DNA from: an uncultured Solirubrobacterales bacterium
Lineage (GTDB): Bacteria > Actinomycetota > Thermoleophilia > Solirubrobacterales > 70-9
Direction of reading: 5' to 3'
Length of the DNA stretch: 42,854 nucleotides
Assembly (NCBI GenBank): GCA_903939845.1
Contig: CAJAIJ010000041.1
Span: 1-42,854, forward strand
Position numbers and translations under genes: made by a program. Below the pieces are notes generated by a model. It was given only the letters and a program-made list of their open reading frames with translations. It made no database searches and had not been told where the DNA came from. This document shows, one piece after another, positions 24,977 through 32,809 of this stretch (positions within the stretch are counted from its first letter, which is position 1; every line of letters starts with the position of its first letter).

Positions 24977-25005
24977 AGAATAACCGCTTCACTTAGTAAA
25001 GTCAA
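24977..25005 (-). promoter_or_regulatory. Sigma-A-type promoter of rpoD
   Basis: On the minus strand TTGACT (25005-25000) and TATTCT (24982-24977) are separated by exactly 17 bases, close to the sigma-70 consensus and the strongest promoter I see in the window. The predicted start is near 24970, about 190 bases before the rpoD ATG. The spacer is almost wholly occupied by operator site C. Confidence 0.65.
24987..25001. promoter_or_regulatory. Operator site C within the rpoD promoter
   Basis: CTTCACTTAGTAAAG pairs at 6 of 7 arm positions and differs from the perfect site B by one base. It sits between the -35 and -10 boxes of the rpoD promoter and 42 bases before the yihY start, so a bound regulator could affect either gene. 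The rest of the 260-base gap between the two genes shows only small hairpins (24880-24899, 24946-24967). Confidence 0.6.
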
Positions 25006-25043
25006 AATCATGTGCCCCTTCCATCACGCCGGGAAGGTCATCC

Positions 25044-26138
25044 TTGGCCTGCGCTGACTGCGACGAAGAAAGTGCCGGACGGACGGACGGCCAGGTCTCC
25101 GGCCCGGGCAGGCCGATCCACTGGCTGAAGGCCTTCTGGTATCGGGCCTACCGCGAAAACGTGACTGGCCTCTCGGCGATGGTCGCCTACAACCTGTTGC
25201 TTGCCGTTTTCCCGTTCTCGCTCCTCGTCCTCTTCATCTTCAGCCAGGTCCTGAAGGTGGAGGGCATAGAGGCCTCCGTCTATGCCGACCTCCAGAGACT
25301 CTTCCCCTCGGCCAGCGAGAGCACCCTCAGGGACATCCTCGACAGCATCCGGACCAACTCGGCCGCCATCGGCGTCGTCGCGATCGCGGCCTCGATCTGG
25401 ATCGGAGCGTCGTTCTGGGGCGCCATGGACACCGCCTTCTGTCGCATCTACCACGTCAGGTGCCGGGGCTGGTGGGAGCAGAAGCGCTTCTCTCTCGTGA
25501 TGCTCCTGGTCGTGGTCGCCTTCTTCCTGGGCACGGTCATCCTGCCCGCGATCGAGGGCGCCCTTCTGAGGTCCACAGATGGCCTGCCGTTCGGGCTCAA
25601 CGAGGTCCAGAGCATCGATGACTTCGCCCTGTTCGTACTCACACTGAGCCTCAACTTCCTGGTCTGTTCCCTGATCTTCTGGCTGGTCCCCAAAGGTCAC
25701 ATGCCCTGGAGCGCGGTCTGGCCCGGTGCCGTCTTCACCACGGCCGTCTCGGGAATCGCAAACTGGCTGTTCCCGCTCTACCTGAACAACGTTTCGACCC
25801 TCAGCCTCTTCGGCACCACCGCCGCATTCATCCTGATCGCCTTGCTCTGGTTCTACGTGGTCGCCCTGACCCTGCTGGCCGGAGCGGTAATCAACTCACT
25901 TCGTCACGAATACAGGGACACCGGACTCATGCCCTACGGGCTGGGCGTCCCGAAGCCCCGACTCGAACCGACCCGGGCCGAACGGGACAGGGCCCTGCCC
26001 ATGGCCGAGCCCTACCGATCGCTCACCGCCAACGGCAACGGCCATGGCGGCGGAAATGGCAACGGTTCACGCGACCCTGTCGCCTCTGGGGAGCAAGAGT
26101 CTTCGGAATCCGTGACGACGGGCCGCGACGCCGGGTGA
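25044..26138 (+). CDS. YihY/BrkB family membrane protein
   Basis: A 364-residue integral membrane protein of the YihY/virulence-factor BrkB family (once misnamed ribonuclease BN). Landmarks: VTGLSAMVAYNLLLAVFPF near the N-terminus, IWIGASFWGAMDTAFCRIY, and WPGAVFTTAVSGIANWLFPLYL plus LLWFYVVALTLLAGAVIN near the end; six membrane segments are expected. Function in this family is not settled; envelope integrity and transport have been proposed. The tail (about 310-364) is soluble and low-complexity, with an NGNGHGGGNGNGS run. The start is TTG at 25044 with GGGAAGG six bases upstream; no ATG or GTG start fits better. Operator C lies upstream, so HxlR may regulate it. Confidence 0.85.
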   Translation: MACADCDEESAGRTDGQVSGPGRPIHWLKAFWYRAYRENVTGLSAMVAYNLLLAVFPFSLLVLFIFSQVLKVEGIEASVYADLQRLFPSASESTLRDILDSIRTNSAAIGVVAIAASIWIGASFWGAMDTAFCRIYHVRCRGWWEQKRFSLVMLLVVVAFFLGTVILPAIEGALLRSTDGLPFGLNEVQSIDDFALFVLTLSLNFLVCSLIFWLVPKGHMPWSAVWPGAVFTTAVSGIANWLFPLYLNNVSTLSLFGTTAAFILIALLWFYVVALTLLAGAVINSLRHEYRDTGLMPYGLGVPKPRLEPTRAERDRALPMAEPYRSLTANGNGHGGGNGNGSRDPVASGEQESSESVTTGRDAG

Positions 26139-26159
26139 CGGTGTGATGAAGTCCCCTTC

Positions 26160-26783
26160 GTGACGATCGAGATCGAACTGATGCCGGACCCGGTCCGAAG
26201 GGGCATTGCGACCCACGGGCCGATCGAGTGCGCCCAGTCGGCCCGAGTCACCGTCGACCCGGAACTGTTCGAGCGGATCTGGGCCCCTTCGACTCTCGAG
26301 CTGATGGCGAGGTCCTACTGGCGTTTCCTTCGGAGACGATCGCTGGGGGCGATAAGGGTCGGATACGGCCCGGACTCGCGGGAGATTCACCTGTTCACCC
26401 GTCACCTCACTCTGCTCCGGTTCCACGCGCCCCGTTTCCGGACCGGCGAGGACTTCGGGGAGGTCGAGTGGCCGATCGACCGGGGGCTGCTGGTCGCCTC
26501 CGAAGGCGAGGGACAGGGCTTCCTCAAGATGCGGGTCACCCATGGAGCTGCCGATCACCACGAAGGGGAGGAGACCTTCACGGTGACCTCCGAGGTCTCG
26601 AACTTCTACCCGTGGATCAGGGGTTCGGGTTGGTTCGCCCGACTCGGCACCTGGCTCTATTCCCAGACCCAGTTCCGGGTACACGTCTGGATCACCAAGG
26701 GATTCCTGCGATCGCTCGCCGATCTTCCGGCCGAAGTGATCAGGAGAGGCGAAGACCCTGCCGACGCCCCGCGGCCGGACTGA
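26160..26783 (+). CDS. Conserved hypothetical protein
   Basis: A 207-residue protein that I cannot place in a family. It begins MTIEIELMPDPVRRG and has a basic segment SYWRFLRRRSLGAIRVGYG, then a beta-rich middle (EIHLFTRHLTLLRFHAPRF, VEWPIDRGLLVASEGEG) and a C-terminal amphipathic stretch (ARLGTWLYSQTQFRVHVWIT, KGFLRSL). No signal peptide or obvious membrane helix is present. Codon use matches its neighbours. The GTG start follows yihY by 21 bases, so the two are probably one operon. It is convergent with the SDR-like gene (10-base gap). A lipid- or ligand-binding beta-sandwich is possible but I have no motif to support it. Confidence 0.65.
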   Translation: MTIEIELMPDPVRRGIATHGPIECAQSARVTVDPELFERIWAPSTLELMARSYWRFLRRRSLGAIRVGYGPDSREIHLFTRHLTLLRFHAPRFRTGEDFGEVEWPIDRGLLVASEGEGQGFLKMRVTHGAADHHEGEETFTVTSEVSNFYPWIRGSGWFARLGTWLYSQTQFRVHVWITKGFLRSLADLPAEVIRRGEDPADAPRPD

Positions 26784-26792
26784 ATTCAGGCC

Positions 26793-27719
26793 TCAGGCGG
26801 CAGTTTCGAGCTCCCTGACTGCCGCCTCCATGGCCTCGTCCATCGGGATCGGCGTCACGTCGAAGAGCTCCATCCCGGAAGGATCCGTGACCACCGTCTC
26901 GGTCGTCAGGCCCTCGACCAGGGGTCGGGCAACGCCGGTGTCGACCGGTGTGACCAGGCCGATCCAGAGCGATGACAACCTCGGGGTCAATACCGGGACC
27001 CTGATCATCAAAGGGCGGCGCTTGCCCATCGCGTCGGCCATCTCCCCCATCATCCCGCCATAGGTCGTGATGTCGGTCCCGCCGATCTCGACCTCTCTGC
27101 CGGTCCAGGGCCCGACGTCGGCAGCGGCCTCGAGATAGGAGACCACGTCGGTTATCGCGATCGGCTGAGTCCTGATCGTGGTCCATTTCGGCGTGACCAT
27201 CGCCGGCAGGCGGCGGACCAGGTAATAGACGGTCTGGAAGGACTCGCTCCCTCCCCCTAGCACCACGGCCGCCCGGAAGTAGGTAACCGGCACGCCGGTC
27301 GATCCCAAAACCTCGGCCGTCTCGTGACGCGAGCGCAGGTGCCTCGAGCCCCCTACTCCGAGTCCGCCCAGATAGACGATCTGCGACAGGCCGGCGGCAG
27401 CGGCCGCCTCGGCGAAGTTCGAAGCCCCCTCACGGTCGGCCGCTTCGAAATCCCCCGTGTTGCCCCGGCCCATCGAGTGGACGAGATAGTAGGCGGTCGA
27501 AATGCCCGCAAGCGCCGGACCGAGAGTTGCCGGATCGAGGACATCGCCCTTGAGGACCTCACAGCCCGCCTCTTTCAGATCGGAGGCCGCCTCGGGACGC
27601 CTGACCAGACACCGCACCGGCCGTCCGGACGCGGCAAGGCGCTTGGCCAGACGACGGCCGACATACCCGGTCGCCCCGGCGATCAGGACCGGGGTTTCCC
27701 GCTCAGCCGTACCGTCCAC
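26793..27719 (-). CDS. NAD(P)-binding SDR/NmrA-like protein
   Basis: A 308-residue atypical short-chain dehydrogenase. The Rossmann motif GATGYVGRRLAKRL (14-27) and a basic stretch suited to NADP (RCLVRRPEA) are followed by GDVLDPATL, AYYLVHSMG, and IVYLGGLGVGG. The active-site YxxxK Tyr of classical SDRs is not evident; the equivalent area reads HLRSRHETAEVL, so it may bind nucleotide without classical reductase activity, like NmrA or complex I assembly relatives. The GTG at 27719 overlaps glpX by 17 bases, so it is the downstream gene of a glpX operon. Substrate unknown. Confidence 0.8.
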   Translation of the reverse strand: MDGTAERETPVLIAGATGYVGRRLAKRLAASGRPVRCLVRRPEAASDLKEAGCEVLKGDVLDPATLGPALAGISTAYYLVHSMGRGNTGDFEAADREGASNFAEAAAAAGLSQIVYLGGLGVGGSRHLRSRHETAEVLGSTGVPVTYFRAAVVLGGGSESFQTVYYLVRRLPAMVTPKWTTIRTQPIAITDVVSYLEAAADVGPWTGREVEIGGTDITTYGGMMGEMADAMGKRRPLMIRVPVLTPRLSSLWIGLVTPVDTGVARPLVEGLTTETVVTDPSGMELFDVTPIPMDEAMEAAVRELETAA

Positions 27720-28719
27720 CGGTTACTTCCCGGAGCTTGGCCCGGTCGTGACGGGCCTCGATCTTCCTGACCGTTCCGGAGCGCGACCTCATGACCAGCG
27801 ACTCGGTCGTCGAGTAGCCACTGTCGAGGCGCCGAACGCCGTGCAGCAGATCGCCATCGGTCACTCCCGTGGCGGCGAAGAAAACGTCCTGCCCCGACAC
27901 CAGGTCGTTCGACCTGAGGGTCTTGTCGAGGTCGTATCCAGCTTCGATCGCTGCCTCCCGCTCGGTGTCGTTCCTGGGCCAGAGTCTCCCCGCTATCTCG
28001 CCACCGAGACACTTGATGGCTGCGGCGGCGAGGACGCCCTCGGGTGTGCCGCCGATCCCCCAGAGCAGGTCGACACCGGTGTCCTCGGATACCGCCAGCA
28101 GAGCGGCCTGAACGTCACCGTCGGTGATGAACCGGATGTTCGCCCCGACTTCACGGATTTCGGCAACGGTCTCTTCGTGGCGCGGCCGGTCGAGGATGGT
28201 CAGGGTGACGTCCTCGGGGCCACCTCCCTTGCGATCGCCGATTTCCCGGATCACTTCGCCGAGCGGCCGATCGAAGGTAAGGAGGTCGGCGAACTCAGGC
28301 CCGGTCGCCATCTTTTCCATGTAGACGCAGGGTCCGGGATCGAACATCGTGCCCCGTTCGGCCAGTGCGATCACGGCAAGGGCTCCACCGAACCCACGAG
28401 CGGTAAGAGTCGTCCCCTCGAGCGGGTCGACTGCGATATCGACGACCGGAGGACTCCCGTCGCCGATCTGCTCACCGTTGAAGAGCATCGGGGCCTCGTC
28501 CTTCTCCCCTTCGCCGATTACGACCAGACCGTCCATGGGAACCGTGTCGAGGAGCAGCCTCATCGCGTCGACGGCGGCGCCGTCAGCGGCCAGCTTGTCC
28601 CCCCTGCCGACCCAGCGGGAAGCCGCAAGCGCAGCCGACTCGGTGACCCTCACGAGTTCGAGCGCGAGATTGCGGTCCGGCTTGGTTCCGGAACGAACGT
28701 CTTGCGAGATGACCGACAT
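27703..28719 (-). CDS. glpX: Fructose-1,6-bisphosphatase class II (GlpX)
   Basis: A 338-residue class II fructose bisphosphatase, which hydrolyses fructose 1,6-bisphosphate to fructose 6-phosphate in gluconeogenesis. Metal and phosphate sites are seen in VVIGEGEKDEAPML (first metal Asp/Glu), VDPLEGTTLTARG (DPxEGTT motif) and GIGGTPEGVLAAAAIKCLGG, and length fits the family. Actinobacteria typically rely on GlpX as their only FBPase. The ATG at 28719 is the family start; a TATAGC box lies 10 bases upstream on the minus strand and could be its -10. It is divergent from the F420-type oxidoreductase gene across 85 bases. Confidence 0.95.
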   Translation of the reverse strand: MSVISQDVRSGTKPDRNLALELVRVTESAALAASRWVGRGDKLAADGAAVDAMRLLLDTVPMDGLVVIGEGEKDEAPMLFNGEQIGDGSPPVVDIAVDPLEGTTLTARGFGGALAVIALAERGTMFDPGPCVYMEKMATGPEFADLLTFDRPLGEVIREIGDRKGGGPEDVTLTILDRPRHEETVAEIREVGANIRFITDGDVQAALLAVSEDTGVDLLWGIGGTPEGVLAAAAIKCLGGEIAGRLWPRNDTEREAAIEAGYDLDKTLRSNDLVSGQDVFFAATGVTDGDLLHGVRRLDSGYSTTESLVMRSRSGTVRKIEARHDRAKLREVTGGRYG

Positions 28720-28792
28720 CGCCCATGAGGCTATAACGGACGGGGCAGGACCGCACAGCGATCCCTGCAGGCGGAACGGGACGGCCGCGATG

Positions 28793-28798
28793 TAGGCT
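28793..28798 (+). promoter_or_regulatory. -10 element of LLM oxidoreductase gene
   Basis: TAGGCT ends 6 bases before the ATG at 28805 and no ribosome-binding sequence is present, so the message should be leaderless. Confidence 0.45.
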
Positions 28799-28804
28799 CC
28801 CGCG

Positions 28805-29743
28805 ATGGTCGAGAGATGGGGTTTGACGCTTCCCCTGCCGGGTACATCCCTGGCAGACCACAGACCGTTCGTCCAGCAGGCGGAAGCCGAGGGCTATACG
28901 GATCTCTGGACCGGTGAGACCGGCGGTCCGGATGGGTTCACCCCGCTCGCCCTCAGTGCTGCCTGGACCGAGAAGATCCGGCTCGGAACCGGGATCGTCG
29001 GCGTCTTCCAGCGCGGGCCGGCACTCCTCGCCCAGCAGGCCGCCGCCCTCACCGATGCCTCGAAGGGAAGGTTCGTGCTCGGTATCGGGGCGTCCTCGGA
29101 CCGAATGGTCGCGGGCTGGAACGAGATCCCGTTCGAGCGGCCGCTCTCACGAGTCGACAAGACCGTCGACTTCCTCAGGGTCGCGCTCGCAGGCGAGCGG
29201 ACCGACACCGGTTTCAAGCTCGAGACCGCCCCCGCCTTTCCCACCCCGATCGTCCTGGCCGCCCTCAGGGGCAAGATGCTCGCCCTCGCCGTGGACAAGG
29301 CAGACGGCGCATTCACCAACTTCCTTCCCCTCGGGGGCCTGCCGCAGGTCACCGGTCAGATCCAGAATGCAAAGCCCGGTTTCGAACTCCTCTGTCGCTT
29401 CTTCTGCCTGCCCGGCCAGCGTGAGGAAGTCGAGCCTCTGGCCCGGTTCATGTTCTCGTCATACGTGACCGTACCGGTCTATGCCGAGTTCTTCCGGTGG
29501 CTCGGCTACGGCGAGGAGATAGCCCCGATGGTGGCAGCGTGGGAGGAGAAGGACCGCCAGAAAGCGGCCGAACTGGCGCCCTGGGAGCTGATCGAAGACA
29601 CCTTCCTGATCGGTCCATGGGAAGCGATCCGCGAACGCCTCGAGCGTTATGTGGCGGGAGGGATCACCCTCCCGGTGGTCACCCCGATAGTCACCCCGGA
29701 CCGGATGGCCGAGGCGATCTCGGCCCTCGCGCCTCGGAGCTGA
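28805..29743 (+). CDS. Luciferase-like (LLM) F420-type oxidoreductase
   Basis: A 312-residue TIM-barrel protein of the luciferase-like monooxygenase superfamily, in the group that uses coenzyme F420 in actinobacteria. Family features: YTDLWTGETGGPDGFTPLAL, then RLGTGIVGVFQRGPALLAQQAAAL, and RFVLGIGASSDRMVAGWN, followed by a late IGPWEAIRERLERYVAGG segment. The F420 versus FMN choice cannot be decided by eye. The ATG at 28805 comes 6 bases after a TAGGCT box, so the transcript should be leaderless. It faces the pilin-like protein gene with an 8-base gap. Substrate unknown; the nearest family member in the window, at 34002-35048, is only distantly similar. Confidence 0.85.
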   Translation: MVERWGLTLPLPGTSLADHRPFVQQAEAEGYTDLWTGETGGPDGFTPLALSAAWTEKIRLGTGIVGVFQRGPALLAQQAAALTDASKGRFVLGIGASSDRMVAGWNEIPFERPLSRVDKTVDFLRVALAGERTDTGFKLETAPAFPTPIVLAALRGKMLALAVDKADGAFTNFLPLGGLPQVTGQIQNAKPGFELLCRFFCLPGQREEVEPLARFMFSSYVTVPVYAEFFRWLGYGEEIAPMVAAWEEKDRQKAAELAPWELIEDTFLIGPWEAIRERLERYVAGGITLPVVTPIVTPDRMAEAISALAPRS

Positions 29744-29750
29744 ACTTCGG

Positions 29751-30722
29751 TCAACCGGTTCCGGTCGCCTCGGGATCGGACCAGACTCGCTTCAGCCATG
29801 GCGGGGTGATCGGTTCGAAACGGGCCGGGCGGACCAACGGGTCGTGACGCACCGCCTCCAGCGGCACCAGCCTGGCCCTCCCCTTCGGCAGGGCGATCGG
29901 ATGGCGAAGATCCGACGCCGGATCGCCGACGTTGCCGGCATGGCTGCCGCCCTCGACCAGCCACCGCCCGGTCCAGGGACCCCAGCCTCCCGGAGAGTCA
30001 CGACCGAGCAGACGGTCCACGCCGGCCGGTAGGTCCAGCCCGGCATCGGATGGCCAGTTGCCGATCGACCTCGAGTGGTTGTAGCCGGCATGGGAAGAGG
30101 CCCTCTGGGAGACAGTGCCGTCCGGCCCGATCCTGACCTGGGTCGACTCCCAGTCGTGGGGGTGATGGCCCCGGCCCTCCAGCACCGGCACGCCCCGAAA
30201 GGTGGAACTCTCGGGAAAGTAGGCCCAGTAATGGATGTAGAGGTTTCCCTCGGCCGAACCCCCGCACTCGATTCCCTCGAGCCTTCCATCCCGGCAATCG
30301 ATGACCCGGGTGAAGAGGGTCGCGCGGGCGCCGGCGGTCGAGCCGACCAGTCGTTCACCTTCGGGAGGCTCGGCGCAGCCAGGACTTCGGCAGGTCCTGA
30401 AATCGACCGGCATCCCGAGCAGCTCGGACCGGAACGCGATCTCGGGCTCGAACCTTCTGACCAGCGCCGCCACCTCGGCACCGTAATGGTCGATCGAGGC
30501 ACCGTCGGGACAACTGCCGCCGTGTGCCACGGCGCAGAGGATTCCGCGATGGATCGAATGAACCACGGCCGCCGGTGACGGTGTCAGGCCACCCACCGAG
30601 AGGGCAACGAATACTCCCGAGACGAACAGGACAAGACCGACCCACTCGACCGACGACTGGCCGGACTCGCCCCTTCCGGAGACCGACCGACCGGTCTCTC
30701 CGGACCGCTCCTTCGCCACCAT
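29751..30722 (-). CDS. Exported protein: pilin-like N-terminus plus Vps62/NPP1-like HDWE domain
   Basis: A 323-residue protein with a class III (prepilin-type) signal: a charged leader of 21 residues, then G21|QSSVEWVGLVLFVSGVFVAL, with Glu at +5 and one hydrophobic segment, as in TadE/Flp proteins. Outside the membrane lies a Cys-containing region (Cys63, 71, 111, 116, 143, 153, probably disulfide-bonded) and a domain with YIHYWAYFP (162-170), GRGHHPHDWESTQVRIG (183-199), SSHAGYNHS (209-217) and GGSHAGN (258-264). The HDWE core resembles the GHRHDWE signature of NPP1 necrosis-inducing proteins and the HDWE/SHA pattern of Vps62-like proteins, where these residues bind a metal. The function here is unknown. 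A prepilin peptidase is encoded at 23137-23580. Confidence 0.75.
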   Translation of the reverse strand: MVAKERSGETGRSVSGRGESGQSSVEWVGLVLFVSGVFVALSVGGLTPSPAAVVHSIHRGILCAVAHGGSCPDGASIDHYGAEVAALVRRFEPEIAFRSELLGMPVDFRTCRSPGCAEPPEGERLVGSTAGARATLFTRVIDCRDGRLEGIECGGSAEGNLYIHYWAYFPESSTFRGVPVLEGRGHHPHDWESTQVRIGPDGTVSQRASSHAGYNHSRSIGNWPSDAGLDLPAGVDRLLGRDSPGGWGPWTGRWLVEGGSHAGNVGDPASDLRHPIALPKGRARLVPLEAVRHDPLVRPARFEPITPPWLKRVWSDPEATGTG

Positions 30723-30805
30723 GGACGGACCCTTCTGGATAACCGATCACGAGATCCTCTGGAAGCGGAAAGGAATGTCGACGGAAACGACGCCGCCAAC
30801 GCGGC

Positions 30806-30811
30806 TATCTT
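30806..30811 (+). promoter_or_regulatory. -10 element of lapA-like gene
   Basis: TATCTT ends 6 bases before the ATG at 30818, with no ribosome site between them. A leaderless transcript is likely. Confidence 0.45.
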
Positions 30812-30817
30812 CTGGCC

Positions 30818-31072
30818 ATGAGCGATCCAACCAAGGCATCCCGCGACAGTGGCAATTCCGGGGCCGGTTTCGACCTCAAGAAGTGGGGTATCGGAGCCCT
30901 CGTCGTCCTGTTCCTGATCGTCGTCTTCCAGAACGCCCAGGAGGCGAGGATCGATTTCCTCTTCTTCAGCGTGACGATGCCGTTGATCGTCGTCCTGCTG
31001 ATCTCGGCGCTGATCGGCCTCGTGGTCGGTTACGCCCTGGCGGCATGGCGCCGTCGCGGCCCGAAGGGCTGA
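30818..31072 (+). CDS. LapA-like (DUF1049) small membrane protein
   Basis: An 84-residue protein with two hydrophobic helices (GALVVLFLIVVFQNAQEA, about 26-43, and MPLIVVLLISALIGLVVGY, about 54-72) separated by the short ARIDFLFFSVT hairpin, and a basic C-terminus (AWRRRGPKG). This is the layout of the LapA/DUF1049 family, in which FxxQN and the two helices are typical; members assist lipopolysaccharide or envelope assembly in proteobacteria, but the actinobacterial role is unknown. The ATG follows a TATCTT box by 6 bases. It is convergent with pntB, leaving 7 bases between stops. Confidence 0.85.
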   Translation: MSDPTKASRDSGNSGAGFDLKKWGIGALVVLFLIVVFQNAQEARIDFLFFSVTMPLIVVLLISALIGLVVGYALAAWRRRGPKG

Positions 31073-31079
31073 ACCCTTC

Positions 31080-32498
31080 TCAGAGGTTGCCGAGTTCGGA
31101 CACGATCTCGGAGACCGTGGCCTTGGCATCACCGAAGACCATCGCGGTCTTCGGGTGGTAGAAGAGATCGTTGTCGATCCCGGCGAAGCCGGGGCTCATC
31201 GAGCGCTTGAGGACGAGGACCTGCTGGGCCTCGTCGACCTCGATGATCGGCATTCCGTAGATCGGACTCTCCTCGTCAGTCTTGGCCGCCGGGTTGGTCA
31301 CGTCGTTTGCCCCGATCACCACGCAGACGTCGGTCTGGGGTAGCTCGGGATTGATCTCGTCCATCTCGCGAAGCTGCTCGTAAGGCACGTCGGCCTCTGC
31401 GAGCAGGACGTTCATGTGACCGGGCATCCGGCCTGCAACGGGGTGGATCGCGTAGCTCACCTTGACCCCCTTGCTCTCGAGCTCGTCGGCCATCTCCCGG
31501 ACGGCATGCTGAGCCTGGGCGACTGCCAGCCCGTAACCGGGCACGATCACCACTGAATCGGCATAGGCGAGCTGGATCGCGGCATCCTGGGCGTTCATCG
31601 ACCGGTAAGGCCTCTCCTCGCCCGACGCAACAGGGCCTCCCCCTGCCGACCCGAAGCCCGCGAACAGGATGTTCGGAACCGACCGGTTCATCGCATTGGC
31701 CATCTCGAGGGTGAGGATCGTTCCCGAGGAGCCGACCAGCGTGCCGCCGACGATCAGGGCGGTGTTGTCCAGAGCGATGCCGGCCGCAGCGGCAGAGAGA
31801 CCGGTGAAGGCGTTGAGGAGGGAGATCACCACCGGCATGTCGGCGCCTCCGATCGGCATCACGACCATCACCCCCAGAACCGCCGCGCCGACGAGACAGA
31901 GGATGAAGATCGGCTCGTTCAGCTCTCCGGGGCCATTGGAGATCCCGAGGTAGACGCAGGCCGCAATCAGCCCGACGAGGAGGAGAGCGTTGATCACCTG
32001 CTGGCCGGGGACCTTGAGTGGCTGACTCGGAATCAGCTCCTGGAGCTTGCCGAAGGCGACGTTCGAGCCCCAGAAGGAGATCGACCCGATCACCATGGCC
32101 AGCAGCGTGGGGATCAGCTCATCGGCCGGGACCCCGAAATCCTCGACGATCCAGTGGCGATACTCGGCCCAGGCGATCAGGGCGATAGCGCCGCCTCCGA
32201 GGCCGTTGTAGAGGGCGACCATCTGGGGCATCCCGGTCATCTGGACCCGCTTCGAGGCAACCGCCCCGATCGCGGTGCCGACCGCGATCCCGACGATGAT
32301 CACCCACCAGTTGCCGATGCCCTGGAGTGCCAGAGTGGTCGCGACCGCGACCGCCATGCCGATCGCGGCGATGCCATTGCCGCGCCGTGCCGTCGTCGGG
32401 TGGGTGCCGAGACGGATCCCGTAGATGAACAGCGAGAAGCTGAGGATGTACAGGAGTCCGACCGGCGCGGACCCGGGATCGAGGGCGGCAGCAACCAC
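31080..32498 (-). CDS. pntB: NAD(P) transhydrogenase subunit beta
   Basis: A 472-residue subunit of proton-translocating transhydrogenase, which reduces NADP+ with NADH at the expense of the proton gradient. The N-terminal ~270 residues form membrane helices (domain II), and the C-terminal domain III binds NADP(H), with the fingerprint VVIVPGYGLAVAQAQHAV, IHPVAGRMPGHMNVLLAEA and VCVVIGANDVTNPAA. All are standard. The GTG start overlaps the upstream stop by one base (TAGTG), so the three pnt genes are translationally coupled. It is the last gene of the operon. Confidence 0.96.
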   Translation of the reverse strand: MVAAALDPGSAPVGLLYILSFSLFIYGIRLGTHPTTARRGNGIAAIGMAVAVATTLALQGIGNWWVIIVGIAVGTAIGAVASKRVQMTGMPQMVALYNGLGGGAIALIAWAEYRHWIVEDFGVPADELIPTLLAMVIGSISFWGSNVAFGKLQELIPSQPLKVPGQQVINALLLVGLIAACVYLGISNGPGELNEPIFILCLVGAAVLGVMVVMPIGGADMPVVISLLNAFTGLSAAAAGIALDNTALIVGGTLVGSSGTILTLEMANAMNRSVPNILFAGFGSAGGGPVASGEERPYRSMNAQDAAIQLAYADSVVIVPGYGLAVAQAQHAVREMADELESKGVKVSYAIHPVAGRMPGHMNVLLAEADVPYEQLREMDEINPELPQTDVCVVIGANDVTNPAAKTDEESPIYGMPIIEVDEAQQVLVLKRSMSPGFAGIDNDLFYHPKTAMVFGDAKATVSEIVSELGNL

Positions 32499-32809
32499 TA
32501 TTCGTGGTCCTCCCCGGAGTCGGAGCGATTCTTCTTCTTGCCGCCGAACATCTCGAGCATGCGGTCGGTGACCATGAAGCCTCCGACGATGTTGATCGTC
32601 CCGAAGATGATCGCCAGCAGGCCGATCACGTAATCGAGCGGAGCGTCGGCGTAGCCGATCACGATGAGTCCTCCCAGGACCACGATCCCGTGAATCGCGT
32701 TGGTCTGGGACATCAGCGGCGTATGGAGGGTGGCCGGGACCTTCGAGATCACTTCGAAACCGACGAAGGCGGCCAGCACCAGGATCGTAATCTCGGTCAC
32801 CAGATCCAT
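32498..32809 (-). CDS. pntA2: NAD(P) transhydrogenase subunit alpha part 2
   Basis: A 103-residue membrane part of the alpha subunit, separate from the NAD-binding part as in Rhodospirillum and mycobacteria. It carries three hydrophobic helices (TEITILVLAAFVGFEVI, AIHGIVVLGGLIVIGY, YVIGLLAIIFGTINIVGGF) and the family motif TPLMSQTNAIHG. A charged tail follows (GGKKKNRSDSGEDHE). The ATG overlaps the pntA1 stop in TGATG, and the stop overlaps the pntB GTG, so it is coupled on both sides. Confidence 0.95.
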   Translation of the reverse strand: MDLVTEITILVLAAFVGFEVISKVPATLHTPLMSQTNAIHGIVVLGGLIVIGYADAPLDYVIGLLAIIFGTINIVGGFMVTDRMLEMFGGKKKNRSDSGEDHE

